The notes: generated by a model from the sequence alone, not told the origin. A DNA stretch of 64,000 nucleotides from Pantoea sp. Cy-639 (GCF_011752525.1 NZ_VWXI01000002.1:62001-126000); one strand, 5' to 3'; numbered from the stretch's first letter, positions 8,506 through 20,076 are shown. Translations and numbers: made by a program.

Positions 8506-8513
8506 TTTTTGTT
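8506..8513 (-). promoter_or_regulatory. AANAANAA candidate Hfq/Crc motif overlapping the ribosome site
   Basis: Read on the minus strand, AACAAAAA runs directly into the AGGACAG Shine-Dalgarno of the glutamylpolyamine synthetase gene. This is where Hfq/Crc would block translation during catabolite repression. The match is sequence only. Confidence 0.45.
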
Positions 8514-8596
8514 GTACTCGCATGCCGGAAGTGGCGACGAACACAACATAGGCCTAGGGTGTTTAAAATATCAAGCACCCTGCCCCGCGGATGCTC

Positions 8597-9085
8597 TCAA
8601 GGCTCGCGCAGGGTCATGCCATTGACCGGCAACGGCAGCGCGGTCTTGTAGCGCACCTGCTTGAGCGCGAAGCTGGAGCGGATGTTGGCCACCCCCGGCA
8701 ATCGCGTCAGGTAGTCGAGGAACCGCTCCAGAGCCTGGATGCTCGGCAACAGCACACGCAGCAGGTAGTCCGGATCACCGGTCATCAGGTAGCACTCCAT
8801 CACCTCGGGGCGCTCGGCGATTTCCTCCTCGAAGCGGTGCAACGACTGCTCCACCTGCTTCTCCAGGCTGACATGGATGAACACATTGACGTCCAGCCCC
8901 AGCGCCTCGGGCGACAGCAACGTCACCTGCTGGCGGATCACCCCCAGCTCCTCCATGGCCTTGACCCGGTTGAAGCAGGGCGTCGGCGACAGGTTGACCG
9001 AGCGCGCCAGCTCGGCATTGGTGATCCGGGCATTCTCCTGGAGACTGTTGAGAATGCCGATATCCGTGCGGTCCAGTTTGCGCAT
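8597..9085 (-). CDS. bkdR: Lrp/AsnC-family transcriptional activator BkdR
   Basis: 162 aa. The N-terminal winged helix-turn-helix (about 3-60) contains [30 protein letters not shown]. The C-terminal RAM ligand-binding domain (about 65-150) contains [20 protein letters not shown]. In P. putida BkdR activates the divergent branched-chain keto-acid dehydrogenase operon in response to branched-chain amino acids. The gene lies head-to-head with bkdA1, 198 bp apart, exactly as expected. The upstream minus-strand leader is rich in A and CA repeats (ACAAACACAAAAACC), which may bear on post-transcriptional control. Confidence 0.95.
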   Translation of the reverse strand: MRKLDRTDIGILNSLQENARITNAELARSVNLSPTPCFNRVKAMEELGVIRQQVTLLSPEALGLDVNVFIHVSLEKQVEQSLHRFEEEIAERPEVMECYLMTGDPDYLLRVLLPSIQALERFLDYLTRLPGVANIRSSFALKQVRYKTALPLPVNGMTLREP

Positions 9086-9159
9086 GAGAGAAATTGACCT
9101 GGTTTTTGTGTTTGTACGGAATGTTTATCTGTGCCGCAGGACAAAGGCAATGAACTTGA

Positions 9160-9172
9160 GAGAAAAATTCTC
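9160..9172. promoter_or_regulatory. Dyad in the bkdR-bkdA1 intergenic region, candidate BkdR site
   Basis: A perfect dyad GAGAA-AAA-TTCTC lies in the 198-bp divergent region and loosely resembles the E. coli Lrp consensus (about 10 of 15 positions). An Lrp-type activator is expected to bind several sites here. Which ones cannot be told from sequence alone. Confidence 0.35.
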
Positions 9173-9205
9173 CTGCCCTCCCCCTATGATGTAAAAAGAC
9201 GCTGA

Positions 9206-10516
<1,311 letters not shown>

Positions 10517-10517
10517 G

Positions 10518-11576
<1,059 letters not shown>

Positions 11577-12845
11577 ATGGGCACGCACGTCATCAAGATG
11601 CCGGACATCGGTGAAGGCATCGCGCAGGTCGAGTTGGTGGAGTGGTTCGTCAAGGTCGGCGATGTGATCGCCGAGGATCAGGTGGTGGCCGACGTCATGA
11701 CCGACAAGGCCACCGTGGAAATCCCCTCGCCGGTCAGCGGCAAGGTCCTGGCCCTGGGTGGCCAGCCAGGCGAGGTGATGGCGGTCGGCAGCGAGCTGAT
11801 CCGCATCGAGGTCGAAGGCAGCGGCAACCATGTCGACACGCCCCAGGCCAAGGCGATCGAGCCGGCGCCCGCTCCGGCGAAGGTCGAAAGCAAGCCCGAC
11901 GCGCGCATCGAGGCGCAACCGCAACAGGCCACGGCCCATGCCGCCGCACCGATCGTGCCGCGCGAGGCCCATGAAAAACCGCTGGCGTCTCCCGCCGTGC
12001 GCAAGCGCGCGCTGGATGCCGGCATCGAGCTGCGCTACGTGCACGGCAGCGGCCCGGCCGGACGCATCCTCCACGAAGACCTCGACGCCTTCATCAGCAA
12101 ACCGCAGCGTAGCGCCGCTCAGGGCATCGGCGGCTACGCGCCGCGCACCGACAGCGAGCAGGTGCCGGTCATCGGCCTGCGCCGTAAGATCGCCCAGCGC
12201 ATGCAGGACGCCAAGCGCCGTGTCGCCCACTTCAGCTACGTCGAGGAAATCGACGTCACCAACCTGGAGGCCCTGCGCCAGCAGCTCAACGCCAAGCACG
12301 GCGACAGCCGCGGCAAGCTGACCTTGCTGCCGTTCCTGGTGCGCGCCATGGTCGTCGCCCTGCGCGACTTCCCGCAGATCAACGCCACCTACGACGACGA
12401 GGCCCAGGTCATCACCCGCCACGGCGCAGTGCACGTGGGTATCGCCACCCAGGGCGACAACGGCCTGATGGTGCCGGTGCTGCGCCATGCCGAGGCCGGC
12501 AGCCTGTGGAGCAACGCCAGCGAGATCGCCCGGGTGGCCCATGCCGCGCGCAACAACAAGGCGACCCGCGAGGAGCTGTCCGGCTCGACCATCACCCTCA
12601 CCAGCCTCGGTGCCCTGGGCGGTATAGTCAGCACGCCGGTGGTCAACACCCCGGAAGTGGCGATCGTCGGCGTCAACCGCATGGTCGAACGGCCAATGGT
12701 GATCGACGGCCAGATCGTCGTGCGCAAGATGATGAACCTGTCCAGCTCGTTCGACCACCGCGTGGTCGATGGCATGGACGCCGCGCTGTTCATCCAGGCC
12801 GTGCGCGGTCTGCTGGAACAACCCGCCTGCCTGTTCGTGGAGTGA
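11577..12845 (+). CDS. bkdB: Branched-chain 2-oxoacid dehydrogenase E2 (dihydrolipoyl acyltransferase)
   Basis: 422 aa. It is the core of the complex, transferring the acyl group from lipoate to CoA. Domains: one lipoyl domain (1-80) with lipoyl-lysine K44 in [11 protein letters not shown]; an Ala/Pro/Glu-rich linker (about 85-135); a peripheral-subunit-binding domain (about 137-172, [15 protein letters not shown]); and a catalytic domain (about 195-422) with the active-site SFDHRVVDG (H394, D398). It begins immediately after the bkdA2 stop and precedes lpdV by 2 bp. Confidence 0.97.
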   Translation: MGTHVIKMPDIGEGIAQVELVEWFVKVGDVIAEDQVVADVMTDKATVEIPSPVSGKVLALGGQPGEVMAVGSELIRIEVEGSGNHVDTPQAKAIEPAPAPAKVESKPDARIEAQPQQATAHAAAPIVPREAHEKPLASPAVRKRALDAGIELRYVHGSGPAGRILHEDLDAFISKPQRSAAQGIGGYAPRTDSEQVPVIGLRRKIAQRMQDAKRRVAHFSYVEEIDVTNLEALRQQLNAKHGDSRGKLTLLPFLVRAMVVALRDFPQINATYDDEAQVITRHGAVHVGIATQGDNGLMVPVLRHAEAGSLWSNASEIARVAHAARNNKATREELSGSTITLTSLGALGGIVSTPVVNTPEVAIVGVNRMVERPMVIDGQIVVRKMMNLSSSFDHRVVDGMDAALFIQAVRGLLEQPACLFVE

Positions 12846-12847
12846 GC

Positions 12848-14227
12848 ATGCCCCAGATTATCGACACCACCCTGCTGATCATCGGCGGCGGCCCCGGCGG
12901 CTATGTGGCTGCCATCCGCGCCGGACAACTGGGCATCCCCACCATACTGGTCGAAGGCCAGGCCCTGGGCGGCACCTGCCTGAACATCGGCTGCATCCCA
13001 TCCAAGGCGCTGATCCATGTCGCCGAGCAGTTCCACCAGGCCAGTCGCTTCACCGAGCCTTCACCACTGGGCATCAGCGTGAGCTCGCCGCGCCTGGACA
13101 TCTGTCGCAGCGTCGAGTGGAAGGACGGCATCGTCGACCGCCTTACCAGCGGTGTCGCCGCGCTGCTGAAAAAGCACGGCGTGAAAGTGATCCATGGCTG
13201 GGCGAAGGTCCTCGACGGCAAGAACGTCGAAGTCGATGGCCTACGCATCCAGTGCGAGCACCTGCTGCTGGCCACCGGTTCGAGCAGCGTCGAACTGCCG
13301 ATGCTGCCGATCGGCGGCGCGGTGATCTCCTCCACCGAGGCCCTCGCGCCCAAAGCCCTGCCGCAGCATCTGGTAGTGGTCGGCGGCGGCTATATCGGCC
13401 TGGAGCTGGGCATTGCCTACCGCAAGCTTGGCGCCCGGGTCAGCGTGGTGGAGGCACGCGAGCGCATCCTGCCGACCTACGATGCCGAACTGACCGCGCC
13501 GGTAACCGATTCTATCCGCAAGCTGGGCATCGACCTGCACCTGGGCCACAGCGTCGAGGGTTACGCGGACGGTTGCCTGCTGGCCCGCGATCCCCAGGGT
13601 GGGCAGCTACGCCTGGAAGCGGACCAGGTGCTGGTCGCCGTCGGCCGTCGGCCACGCACCCAGGGCTTCGGCCTGGAAAGCCTGGCGCTGAAGATGAACG
13701 GCGCGGCCATCGCCATCGACGAGCGCTGCCAGACCAGCATGCGCAACGTCTGGGCCATCGGCGACGTGGCTGGCGAGCCGATGCTCGCGCACCGGGCCAT
13801 GGCCCAGGGCGAGATGGTCGCCGAGATCATCGCCGGCAAGGCCCGACGCTTCGAACCCAGCGCGATTGCCGCGGTGTGCTTCACCGATCCGGAAGTGGTG
13901 GTGGCCGGCCAGACGCCTGAGCAGGCTGCACAACAAGGCCTGGACTGCATCGTCGCGCAGTTCCCCTTCGCCGCCAACGGCCGGGCCATGAGCCTGGAAT
14001 CGAAAAGCGGCTTCGTGCGCGTGGTCGCACGGCGTGACAACCACGTGATCCTCGGCTGGCAGGCGGTGGGGGCGGCGGTATCGGAGCTGTCCACCGCCTT
14101 CGCCCAGTCGCTGGAGATGGGCGCGCGACTGGAGGACATCGCCGGCACCATCCATGCCCACCCGACCCTGGGCGAAGCGGTGCAGGAAGCCGCCCTGCGC
14201 GCCCTGGGCCACGCTCTGCATATCTGA
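12848..14227 (+). CDS. lpdV: Dihydrolipoamide dehydrogenase E3 of the branched-chain complex
   Basis: 459 aa, the size of Pseudomonas Lpd-Val. A flavoprotein that reoxidises dihydrolipoate with NAD+. Visible: the FAD-binding [13 protein letters not shown] (10-22), redox cysteines C44 and C49 in [14 protein letters not shown], the NAD-binding [13 protein letters not shown] (about 178-190) and the C-terminal catalytic HAHPTLGE (H438, E443). A longer open frame starts upstream inside bkdB. I chose the ATG at 12848, 2 bp after the bkdB stop, for its match to the FAD-fold start. It is the last gene of the operon, followed by a terminator. Confidence 0.96.
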   Translation: MPQIIDTTLLIIGGGPGGYVAAIRAGQLGIPTILVEGQALGGTCLNIGCIPSKALIHVAEQFHQASRFTEPSPLGISVSSPRLDICRSVEWKDGIVDRLTSGVAALLKKHGVKVIHGWAKVLDGKNVEVDGLRIQCEHLLLATGSSSVELPMLPIGGAVISSTEALAPKALPQHLVVVGGGYIGLELGIAYRKLGARVSVVEARERILPTYDAELTAPVTDSIRKLGIDLHLGHSVEGYADGCLLARDPQGGQLRLEADQVLVAVGRRPRTQGFGLESLALKMNGAAIAIDERCQTSMRNVWAIGDVAGEPMLAHRAMAQGEMVAEIIAGKARRFEPSAIAAVCFTDPEVVVAGQTPEQAAQQGLDCIVAQFPFAANGRAMSLESKSGFVRVVARRDNHVILGWQAVGAAVSELSTAFAQSLEMGARLEDIAGTIHAHPTLGEAVQEAALRALGHALHI

Positions 14228-14251
14228 TACTGAAGCGGCCACGGCCGATTT

Positions 14252-14286
14252 GACCCGCCGCGCCACAAGCGCCGCGGGTCTTTTTT
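14252..14286 (+). terminator. Terminator after lpdV
   Basis: GACCCGCCGCGC (from 14252) pairs imperfectly with GCGCCGCGGGTC (to 14280) and is followed by TTTTTT. Confidence 0.85.
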
Positions 14287-14330
14287 CGACTGCTGATCAC
14301 AACCCCGGATACCTGTGGTGATCGCTCAAT

Positions 14331-15329
14331 TCACTCGGCAATCACGTTCTTGCCCGCTGCCTTGGCCCGGTACAGCGCCTTGTCGGCGCGGTCCAGCAAC
14401 TCATGCGGCAACTCCCCTTCGCCCCACTGCGCCACCCCATAGCTCATGGTCAGCCGGCTTTCGCCCACCGCCGGCAGCTCGGCCAGCACCTGGCGGATCT
14501 CGTCGGCAATCGAACAGGCCTGCTCCAGGGTGGTCTGCGGCATAACCACCACGAACTCGTCGCCACCCCAGCGGGCCAGCAGGTCCTGCTCACGCAGGCG
14601 CTGGCGAATGCACGCGGTCACCGCCACCAGCGCCGCATCGCCACGGGCATGGCCATGCCGATCGTTGATCGGTTTGAAATCATCCAGGTCCATCGCGATC
14701 AACGCCAGCGGCTGGCGGAAACGCGCAGCCCGCTCGCAGGCTTGCTGCAGGGTCGTTTCCAGGCGATAGCGATTGGCGGTACGGGTCAGTGCATCACGTT
14801 CGGCCAGTTCGCGGTTCTCGTCCAGCTGGCGTTGCAATTGCTGGTTGACCCATGAGAGCTCCCGGGTGCGCTCGGCCACCTGGCACTCGAGCGACTGATT
14901 GCGCTGCTCGAGCCCCGCCACCAGGCGCTTGCCGGCATCGATGTTGCGATGCGCGCCGAGCATCCGGGCTACCGAACCATCCGGGTTGCGCGCGATGACA
15001 TGGCCACTGTCCTCGATCCACAGGTAGCTGCCGTCCTGGCAACGGCAACGGTACTCGATGCGGTAGCGTTCGTTGCGCTGGTCGATATAAGCCTCGAAAT
15101 GCGCCATGACCCGCGGATAGTCCTCAGGGTGGATCACCGACTCCCAGGTCAGCACCGAGTTGGCCATCGAGTGACTGGTGTAGCCAAGCATGGCGTACCA
15201 GCCAGGGTTGCGATAGACATAACCGCTGGCCGCATCCCAGTCCCAGATGCCATCGCTGATCAGGTCGAACAAGGTGTGCAACTGCTGCTCACTGAAACCC
15301 GGGGGGACCGGTCGTGATGCCTGACTCAT
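14331..15329 (-). CDS. PAS-GGDEF diguanylate cyclase
   Basis: 332 aa. A soluble enzyme that makes c-di-GMP from two GTP. A PAS/PAC sensor (about 14-132; IWDWDAASGYVYRNPGWYAMLGY) is followed by a coiled-coil linker (about 133-178) and a GGDEF domain (about 179-332). The catalytic motif is intact, GGDEF at 255-259. The product-inhibition site RxxD (R246-D249) sits exactly five residues before it, so an active, feedback-inhibited cyclase is expected. No membrane segment is present. The PAS ligand is unknown. It is divergent from the unknown gene at 15547. Confidence 0.92.
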   Translation of the reverse strand: MSQASRPVPPGFSEQQLHTLFDLISDGIWDWDAASGYVYRNPGWYAMLGYTSHSMANSVLTWESVIHPEDYPRVMAHFEAYIDQRNERYRIEYRCRCQDGSYLWIEDSGHVIARNPDGSVARMLGAHRNIDAGKRLVAGLEQRNQSLECQVAERTRELSWVNQQLQRQLDENRELAERDALTRTANRYRLETTLQQACERAARFRQPLALIAMDLDDFKPINDRHGHARGDAALVAVTACIRQRLREQDLLARWGGDEFVVVMPQTTLEQACSIADEIRQVLAELPAVGESRLTMSYGVAQWGEGELPHELLDRADKALYRAKAAGKNVIAE

Positions 15330-15493
15330 GGACGCTCTCCTTCGTATCCAGCAACTGCGCCCTGGTCAAGGTGCTGCCGATCTTCATGAGGCTTGCCGCT
15401 GGCGGCAAACCTGTTCCTCTGAAAGGCAAGCATATTCCCGGCAGCCACCTACCGGAATAGCCCGGGAGCCCTATTTCCCTCGCCAACCACGCT

Positions 15494-15508
15494 TGGCACA
15501 GCTTTTGC
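15494..15508 (+). promoter_or_regulatory. Consensus sigma-54 promoter
   Basis: TGGCAC (15494-15499), 5 nt and TTGC (15505-15508) match the -24/-12 consensus completely, placing transcription start near 15520, about 27 nt before the ATG at 15547. Further down, CAAGGAGG (15535-15542) overlaps the ribosome site and fits the RsmA/CsrA target CANGGANG. Confidence 0.8.
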
Positions 15509-15546
15509 CACTTTCGTCGCGCGTTTCGACTCTCCAAGGAGGAATC

Positions 15547-16104
15547 ATGCTTATCACCCCAACCGGTCTTGGCTGGCAGCCCGCGCTGCAGCAACAGCAG
15601 CGCACCGACAACGACCAGGCCCTGGCGCAGTACGTCCCATTGCGCCAGGTCGCCGCCGCCGGCAACACCGCCGCGCAGCAGAACAGCCAGGGCAGTACCT
15701 CGCAACAGAATGCCGAGGACAACCGCAAGGAAGCCTTCGCCAAGCTGATGGTCATGCTGCAGAACCCGGACGTCGCAGCCCGCGAGCAGGCCAGTGCCGC
15801 CAAGCAGAAAGACAACGGTGCCCTGCAGGAATTCAAGGACTACATGGCCAAGTCGCCCGAGGAGAAGATCAAGGAGAAGCTGCTCCAGGAACTGGGCCTG
15901 ACCATGGACGACTACAACGCCCTGCCGCCGGAACAGAAAGCCAAGATCGACCTGCAGATTACCCAGCGCATGCAGAAAGACGTCGAGATGAAGACCCAGG
16001 AGAAGCTGGCCAAGCAGGCCGAGCGCGCCGACCAGGTACGCCAGGGGACTGATATCGCCGCCGCGCAGAATACCCAGCAGCGCAAGAAAGTGCTGGAAGC
16101 CTGA
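15547..16104 (+). CDS. Uncharacterised RpoN-dependent helical protein
   Basis: 185 aa; family not recognised. The start is firm: AAGGAGG lies 5 nt before the ATG. No signal peptide or membrane helix is seen. Residues 1-65 are glutamine/alanine rich and probably disordered (ALQQQQRTDNDQALAQY). Residues 65-185 are highly charged and helical (SPEEKIKEKLLQELGLTMDDY), with a long K/E/Q-rich C-terminal helix. It has its own consensus sigma-54 promoter and a possible RsmA site, and lies between two diguanylate cyclase genes. A role in motility, biofilm or nitrogen response is possible but unproven. Confidence 0.8.
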   Translation: MLITPTGLGWQPALQQQQRTDNDQALAQYVPLRQVAAAGNTAAQQNSQGSTSQQNAEDNRKEAFAKLMVMLQNPDVAAREQASAAKQKDNGALQEFKDYMAKSPEEKIKEKLLQELGLTMDDYNALPPEQKAKIDLQITQRMQKDVEMKTQEKLAKQAERADQVRQGTDIAAAQNTQQRKKVLEA

Positions 16105-16108
16105 CCCA

Positions 16109-16141
16109 CCGGGATGGCCAGTGCAACGCTGGTCATCCCGG
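16109..16141 (+). terminator. Hairpin between convergent genes
   Basis: CCGGGATGGCCAG (16109-16121) pairs with CTGGTCATCCCGG (16129-16141) with one mismatch. The T run is poor, so termination is likely but not certain. Confidence 0.5.
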
Positions 16142-16207
16142 TCTCTAGCGGACAGCCTTGCCATCAGGGCACAGAAATCATCCTGGCGGCACAAGCCTGT
16201 TGCCGCC

Positions 16208-18070
16208 TCACAGTCCGGGATCGAACACCTGGCGCCCGGGCACCAGGGTGAATCGGTTGCGGCCGTTGCGCTTGGCCTGGTACATGGCCTTGTCGGCCAG
16301 CCTCAGCACCTCTTCGGCGGTCAGCAGGTCGCCCTCGGCCTGGTTGAGATAGACCCCGATGCTGGCCCCCACCGTGACGTCAGCATGCGCCACCCTGATC
16401 GGCGCCGACAGCGTTTCGCATAGCTTGCGCGCGATATCCTGCGCCGAAGCCGGGTTGGCCACGGTCAGGGCAATAACCACGAACTCGTCGCCAGCCAAGC
16501 GGGCGACCGTGTCAGCATCGCGCACGATCGCCAGCATGCGTTGCGCTGCCACCTGCAACAACTGGTCGCCGGCTTCGTGTCCGTGCTGGTCGTTGACCTG
16601 CTTGAAACCGTCCAGGTCGATGAAGAACAATGCAAAGGCCGCGCGCTGCTGCAATGCATCGTCCAGCACCTTGTGCAGCGCCGCCCGGTTGGGCAGGCCG
16701 GTCAGCGCATCGAGCGTGGCCTGGTCGAGCAGGCTCTTCTCCTTGCGCTTACGCTCGGTCACATCCTGCGACATGACGAAGAATCCCTCCACCTGACCAT
16801 GACGGACATCAGGAACGCAGGACGCATGCCAGATCCGCGGGTCGTCAGGGTTGTAGCGCACGTTGTCCGCCTCTACCCGCTCGCCGGCCAATGCCATGTG
16901 GAAGTACGGCAGCAATTGCTGATAAACCGGCTCCGGCAACACATCCTGCACCTTGCGCCCCCTGAGCTGGGTCGGCTCCATGCCGAAGACCTGCCGGTAC
17001 ACCGCGTTGTTGAAGCGATACTCGAGGTCAGTGCCGATCTGCGCGATCAACACCGGGATATTGTCGGCGATCGCCTGCAGGGTTTCCTGGCTGCGCGCCA
17101 GTTCCTCGGTACGCAGGGCCACCTGCTGCTCGAGGGTCGCCTGGTAGCGCTGGAGCTGTTGCTGGCGACGCTTGCGCTCACTGATATCGCGAACGAACAC
17201 CACCAACTGTTCGGCCCGGCCTTGAGCATTGCGCAAGGCCGATACACTCAACTCGCACCATAACGCTGGATTCTCGGGAGTGACAAAACGTATCTCGGCG
17301 ACCAGCGAGTCCAGCTCGCCAGCGATGACTTGTTGCCAGGGAGCGGTCAGCTTCGCCTGGTCCTGCGGGTCGATCAACTGGTCCAGACGCGTCAGCACCA
17401 ACCACTCCCGACGCTTGCCCAGGAGCAGGCAAAGCTCGCGGTTGGGCTCAAGGATGCAGCCGTCCAGGCTGACCAGCGCCTTGCTGGTGGGGCTGTTATC
17501 GAACACGCGATGGAAACGCGCCTCCGATGACATCAGAGCCCCCTGCTCCGCCTCGCGCATCACGCTGCCCGAGTCGATGGCCAGGCTGCGGTGCAACATC
17601 TCGCGCTCGACGATCCGCGCCAGATCGCGCAGGTGCGCCAGCTCAGTGGCCGAGACTTCACGCGCACGGGTGTCCAGCACACAAAGCGTGCCTACGCTCA
17701 GCTCGCCGGCAAAGCGCAGGGGCACCCCGGCGTAGAAGCGGATGCGTGGCCCGCCGGTTACCAGTGGATTGTCGGCGAATCGCGGATCGGCGATGGCATC
17801 GGGAATCACCAGGATGTCTTCTGCATGCAGGGCATGGGCACAGAACGCCACATCCCGGCCAGTCTCGGACACATCCAGGCCTTGGCGCGACTTGAACCAT
17901 TGGCGGTTCGTATCGACCAGCGACACCAGCGCCATCGGTACGTCGAGCAACACACTGGCCAGCCGGGTGATGCGGTCGAAGGTTTCTTCAGCGGGTGTAT
18001 CGAGGATGTTCAGGCTCTCGAGAAAACACAGCCGCGCAGCTTCATTGAGGGGTGACGGGGCAATTTGCAT
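16208..18070 (-). CDS. GAF-PAS-PAS-GGDEF diguanylate cyclase
   Basis: 620 aa from the ATG at 18070; a TTG start at 18094 is also possible. Predicted soluble. A GAF domain (about 18-165, ending GTLCVLDTRAR) precedes two PAS domains (about 180-310 and 335-455, each ending in a PAC-like RDISERK or QDVTERKRKE) and a GGDEF domain (about 456-610). The signature reads AGDEF, with the first glycine changed to alanine. The I-site RxxD (RDAD) is kept five residues upstream. AGDEF occurs in some active cyclases, so activity is likely but should not be assumed. The gene is monocistronic. Confidence 0.88.
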   Translation of the reverse strand: MQIAPSPLNEAARLCFLESLNILDTPAEETFDRITRLASVLLDVPMALVSLVDTNRQWFKSRQGLDVSETGRDVAFCAHALHAEDILVIPDAIADPRFADNPLVTGGPRIRFYAGVPLRFAGELSVGTLCVLDTRAREVSATELAHLRDLARIVEREMLHRSLAIDSGSVMREAEQGALMSSEARFHRVFDNSPTSKALVSLDGCILEPNRELCLLLGKRREWLVLTRLDQLIDPQDQAKLTAPWQQVIAGELDSLVAEIRFVTPENPALWCELSVSALRNAQGRAEQLVVFVRDISERKRRQQQLQRYQATLEQQVALRTEELARSQETLQAIADNIPVLIAQIGTDLEYRFNNAVYRQVFGMEPTQLRGRKVQDVLPEPVYQQLLPYFHMALAGERVEADNVRYNPDDPRIWHASCVPDVRHGQVEGFFVMSQDVTERKRKEKSLLDQATLDALTGLPNRAALHKVLDDALQQRAAFALFFIDLDGFKQVNDQHGHEAGDQLLQVAAQRMLAIVRDADTVARLAGDEFVVIALTVANPASAQDIARKLCETLSAPIRVAHADVTVGASIGVYLNQAEGDLLTAEEVLRLADKAMYQAKRNGRNRFTLVPGRQVFDPGL

Positions 18071-18159
18071 GACGGCACGCTCAAAAAATCCCAACCCGCA
18101 ACGATAGCGCTGCGGCGCTCAAGCGCAAGCCTTCCGCCCTTCTGTCCAGCACAGCAAGC

Positions 18160-18165
18160 CGTATA
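18160..18165 (+). promoter_or_regulatory. Consensus -10 box before the endonuclease gene
   Basis: A perfect TATAAT lies 24 bp before the ATG at 18190, with a poor -35 (TTCTGT) 16 bp upstream. This is a candidate sigma-70 promoter. Confidence 0.4.
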
Positions 18166-18189
18166 ATCGGTTTTTTCTGTAAGCCGAAG

Positions 18190-19158
18190 ATGTTTTTCAT
18201 GAAGAAACTGCTTTACGTCATCACCCTCGCCTTCACCGCCCTCCCCAACGCCTTCGCCAACCCGCCCGCCACCTTCACCGAAGCCAAGGTGATCGCCAAG
18301 CAGAAGATCTACCTGGACCAGGCCAGCAGCGCCATGGGCGAGCTCTACTGTGGCTGCAAGTGGACCTGGGTGGGCAAGTCCGGCGGGCGTATCGACCCAG
18401 GGTCATGCGGTTATGCAACACGCAAGCTGCAGGCCCGCGCCGAACGTACCGAGTGGGAGCACATCGTGCCGGCATGGACCTTCGGCCATCAGCGCCAGTG
18501 CTGGCAGAACGGCGGACGCAAAGCTTGCGTCGATACCGATCCCACGTTCCGCGCCATGGAAGCGGACCTGTTCAACCTCTACCCCTCGGTGGGCGAGGTC
18601 AACGGCGACCGCAGCAACTTCAACTACGGCATGGTCTCTGGCGTGGCGCCACAATATGGACAGTGCACCACCAAGGTCGACTTCCAGCAGAAAACCACCG
18701 AACCTCGTGATGCAGTGAAGGGACTGGTGGCGCGAACCACCTTCTATATGTACGACCGATACAAGCTGAACATGTCGCGCCAGCAACAGCAGGTGCTGAT
18801 GGCCTGGGACCGACAATATCCGGTTTCGCCCTGGGAGCGGCAACGAGACCAACGGATCGCCGCGATCATGGGGCACAACAATCCGTTCGTCACGGGCGAG
18901 CGTGCCTGGGCACTGGGCCATACCCCGCAGGGAAACACCACGCCGATGACCAACCCACTCCCCAAGGAGTCGGCCAAACCAACACTGGCGAGTGCTGCGC
19001 CAGGCGGGCCAGTGCTCGGCAACCGCAACAGCCACGTCTACCACTTGGCCAATGGCTGCCCTGGCTATGCGCAGGTGGCGCAGAAGAACCAGGTGGCGTT
19101 TGCCAGCGAAGCCGAGGCGCAGGCGGCCGGCTATCGCAAGGCGGGGAACTGCAAGTAG
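18190..19158 (+). CDS. Secreted endonuclease I with an extra C-terminal cysteine motif
   Basis: 322 aa. It belongs to the Endonuclease_1 (EndA/Dns) family of periplasmic or extracellular non-specific DNases. Residues 1-23 form a Sec signal ending NAFA. The beta-beta-alpha metal catalytic motif is TEWEHIVPAW (87-96), with NLYPSVGEVNGDRSNFNYG (129-147) downstream. Cysteines C54, C56, C73, C104 and C113 could form disulphides. Beyond the nuclease, a linker and a 46-residue C-terminal module (277-322) carry VYHLANGCPGY and a terminal AGNCK, similar to small zinc- or DNA-binding add-ons found on secreted nucleases. An alternative start is the ATG at 18199. Confidence 0.88.
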   Translation: MFFMKKLLYVITLAFTALPNAFANPPATFTEAKVIAKQKIYLDQASSAMGELYCGCKWTWVGKSGGRIDPGSCGYATRKLQARAERTEWEHIVPAWTFGHQRQCWQNGGRKACVDTDPTFRAMEADLFNLYPSVGEVNGDRSNFNYGMVSGVAPQYGQCTTKVDFQQKTTEPRDAVKGLVARTTFYMYDRYKLNMSRQQQQVLMAWDRQYPVSPWERQRDQRIAAIMGHNNPFVTGERAWALGHTPQGNTTPMTNPLPKESAKPTLASAAPGGPVLGNRNSHVYHLANGCPGYAQVAQKNQVAFASEAEAQAAGYRKAGNCK

Positions 19159-19302
19159 GGGAAACCGAACCGGCCTGGGCAAGCCCGGGCCACGCACCCA
19201 AAGGGCACCGACTGCCGTACGCGGCGTGGTTTCAACGAAATATGACTGGCGCCCGACGTGTCGAGTCGTCGACAGTGCTGGTAGGCAAGGCAAGTGGAGG
19301 AA

Positions 19303-19379
19303 TGGCGTCCCAGGCAGGATTTGAACCTGCAACCTTCCCCTTAGGAGGGGGATGCTCTATCCAATTGAGCTACTGAGAC
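19303..19379 (-). tRNA. tRNA-Arg (anticodon CCT)
   Basis: 77 nt, with a full cloverleaf and encoded CCA. The acceptor strand GTCTCAG pairs with CTGGGAC. The anticodon loop CTCCTAA sits on a CCCC/GGGG stem and gives CCT, reading AGG. The T arm is AGGTTCAAATCC-like. Confidence 0.95.
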
Positions 19380-19452
19380 CAAAGATCGGCAGCGAACGCT
19401 GCACCGTAGGGACGGCGAGCATGGTAACTAGCCAATTACCATTTGTCATGTC

Positions 19453-20076
19453 TCAATCGGGCAATTTGCACGTCAGCCGTTTCTCTTTTACTTGATCGAT
19501 CACGCCCTCATCATGCAACAGCGCCAGCAAGGCCTCCACCGCGCCGCCCAGCGAGGCGGAGTTGTCCAGCACCCGCACATCAGCATCGTACTCGGCCAGG
19601 CTGGCGTTGCGTGCCAGACGCTGGGCGATTTCCTCGCCACTTTCACGCGCGCGCGCCAGCAGCCGCTCACGCAACGCTTCTGGCGAGACCCGCAGTCCGA
19701 TCGCCAACAGATCTGGGTAACGCCTGCGAGCTTCGTCCAGGTGGCCGCGCGAGCCATTGACCAGCACCGAATGACCGGCGCTCAGCCATGCCTGCACCTC
19801 GGCAGGAATGCCATAGCACAGGCCATTGGCCTGCCAGTCGAGGGCGAACTCACCTGCCATGCGCATCTGCTCGAAGGCTTCGTGGCTCACGCTCAGGGCC
19901 GCCTCCCCCTTGGCCTCGGCCGAACGGGTGATGACCCTTCGGGCAACTTCCACACCCTGCGCACGCAGTTGCTCACGGGCGGCATCTATGAGGGAATCTT
20001 TCCCCGAGCCAGATGGTCCTATCAAGAAGATCAACCGCCCCCTTGAGGTCGGAGTGCTGCTTGCGTCATATTGCAT
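19453..20076 (-). CDS. phnN: Ribose 1,5-bisphosphate phosphokinase PhnN
   Basis: 207 aa from the ATG at 20076; a TTG at 20091 is the alternative. A guanylate-kinase-like P-loop enzyme that converts ribose 1,5-bisphosphate to PRPP, the last step of C-P lyase phosphonate breakdown. Walker A is GPSGSGKDS (about residues 20-28). The spacing of VITRSAEAKGE, DWQANGLCYGIP and VNGSRGHL fits PhnN better than Gmk. No other phn genes are nearby, so it may serve a PRPP bypass or act with an unlinked phn locus. It lies between tRNA-Arg(CCT) and amrZ. Confidence 0.85.
   Translation of the reverse strand: MQYDASSTPTSRGRLIFLIGPSGSGKDSLIDAAREQLRAQGVEVARRVITRSAEAKGEAALSVSHEAFEQMRMAGEFALDWQANGLCYGIPAEVQAWLSAGHSVLVNGSRGHLDEARRRYPDLLAIGLRVSPEALRERLLARARESGEEIAQRLARNASLAEYDADVRVLDNSASLGGAVEALLALLHDEGVIDQVKEKRLTCKLPD

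Noticed and set aside
19453..20076. Guanylate kinase (gmk)
   Set aside because: The P-loop is shared, but the substrate-binding segments and length fit PhnN better than Gmk.
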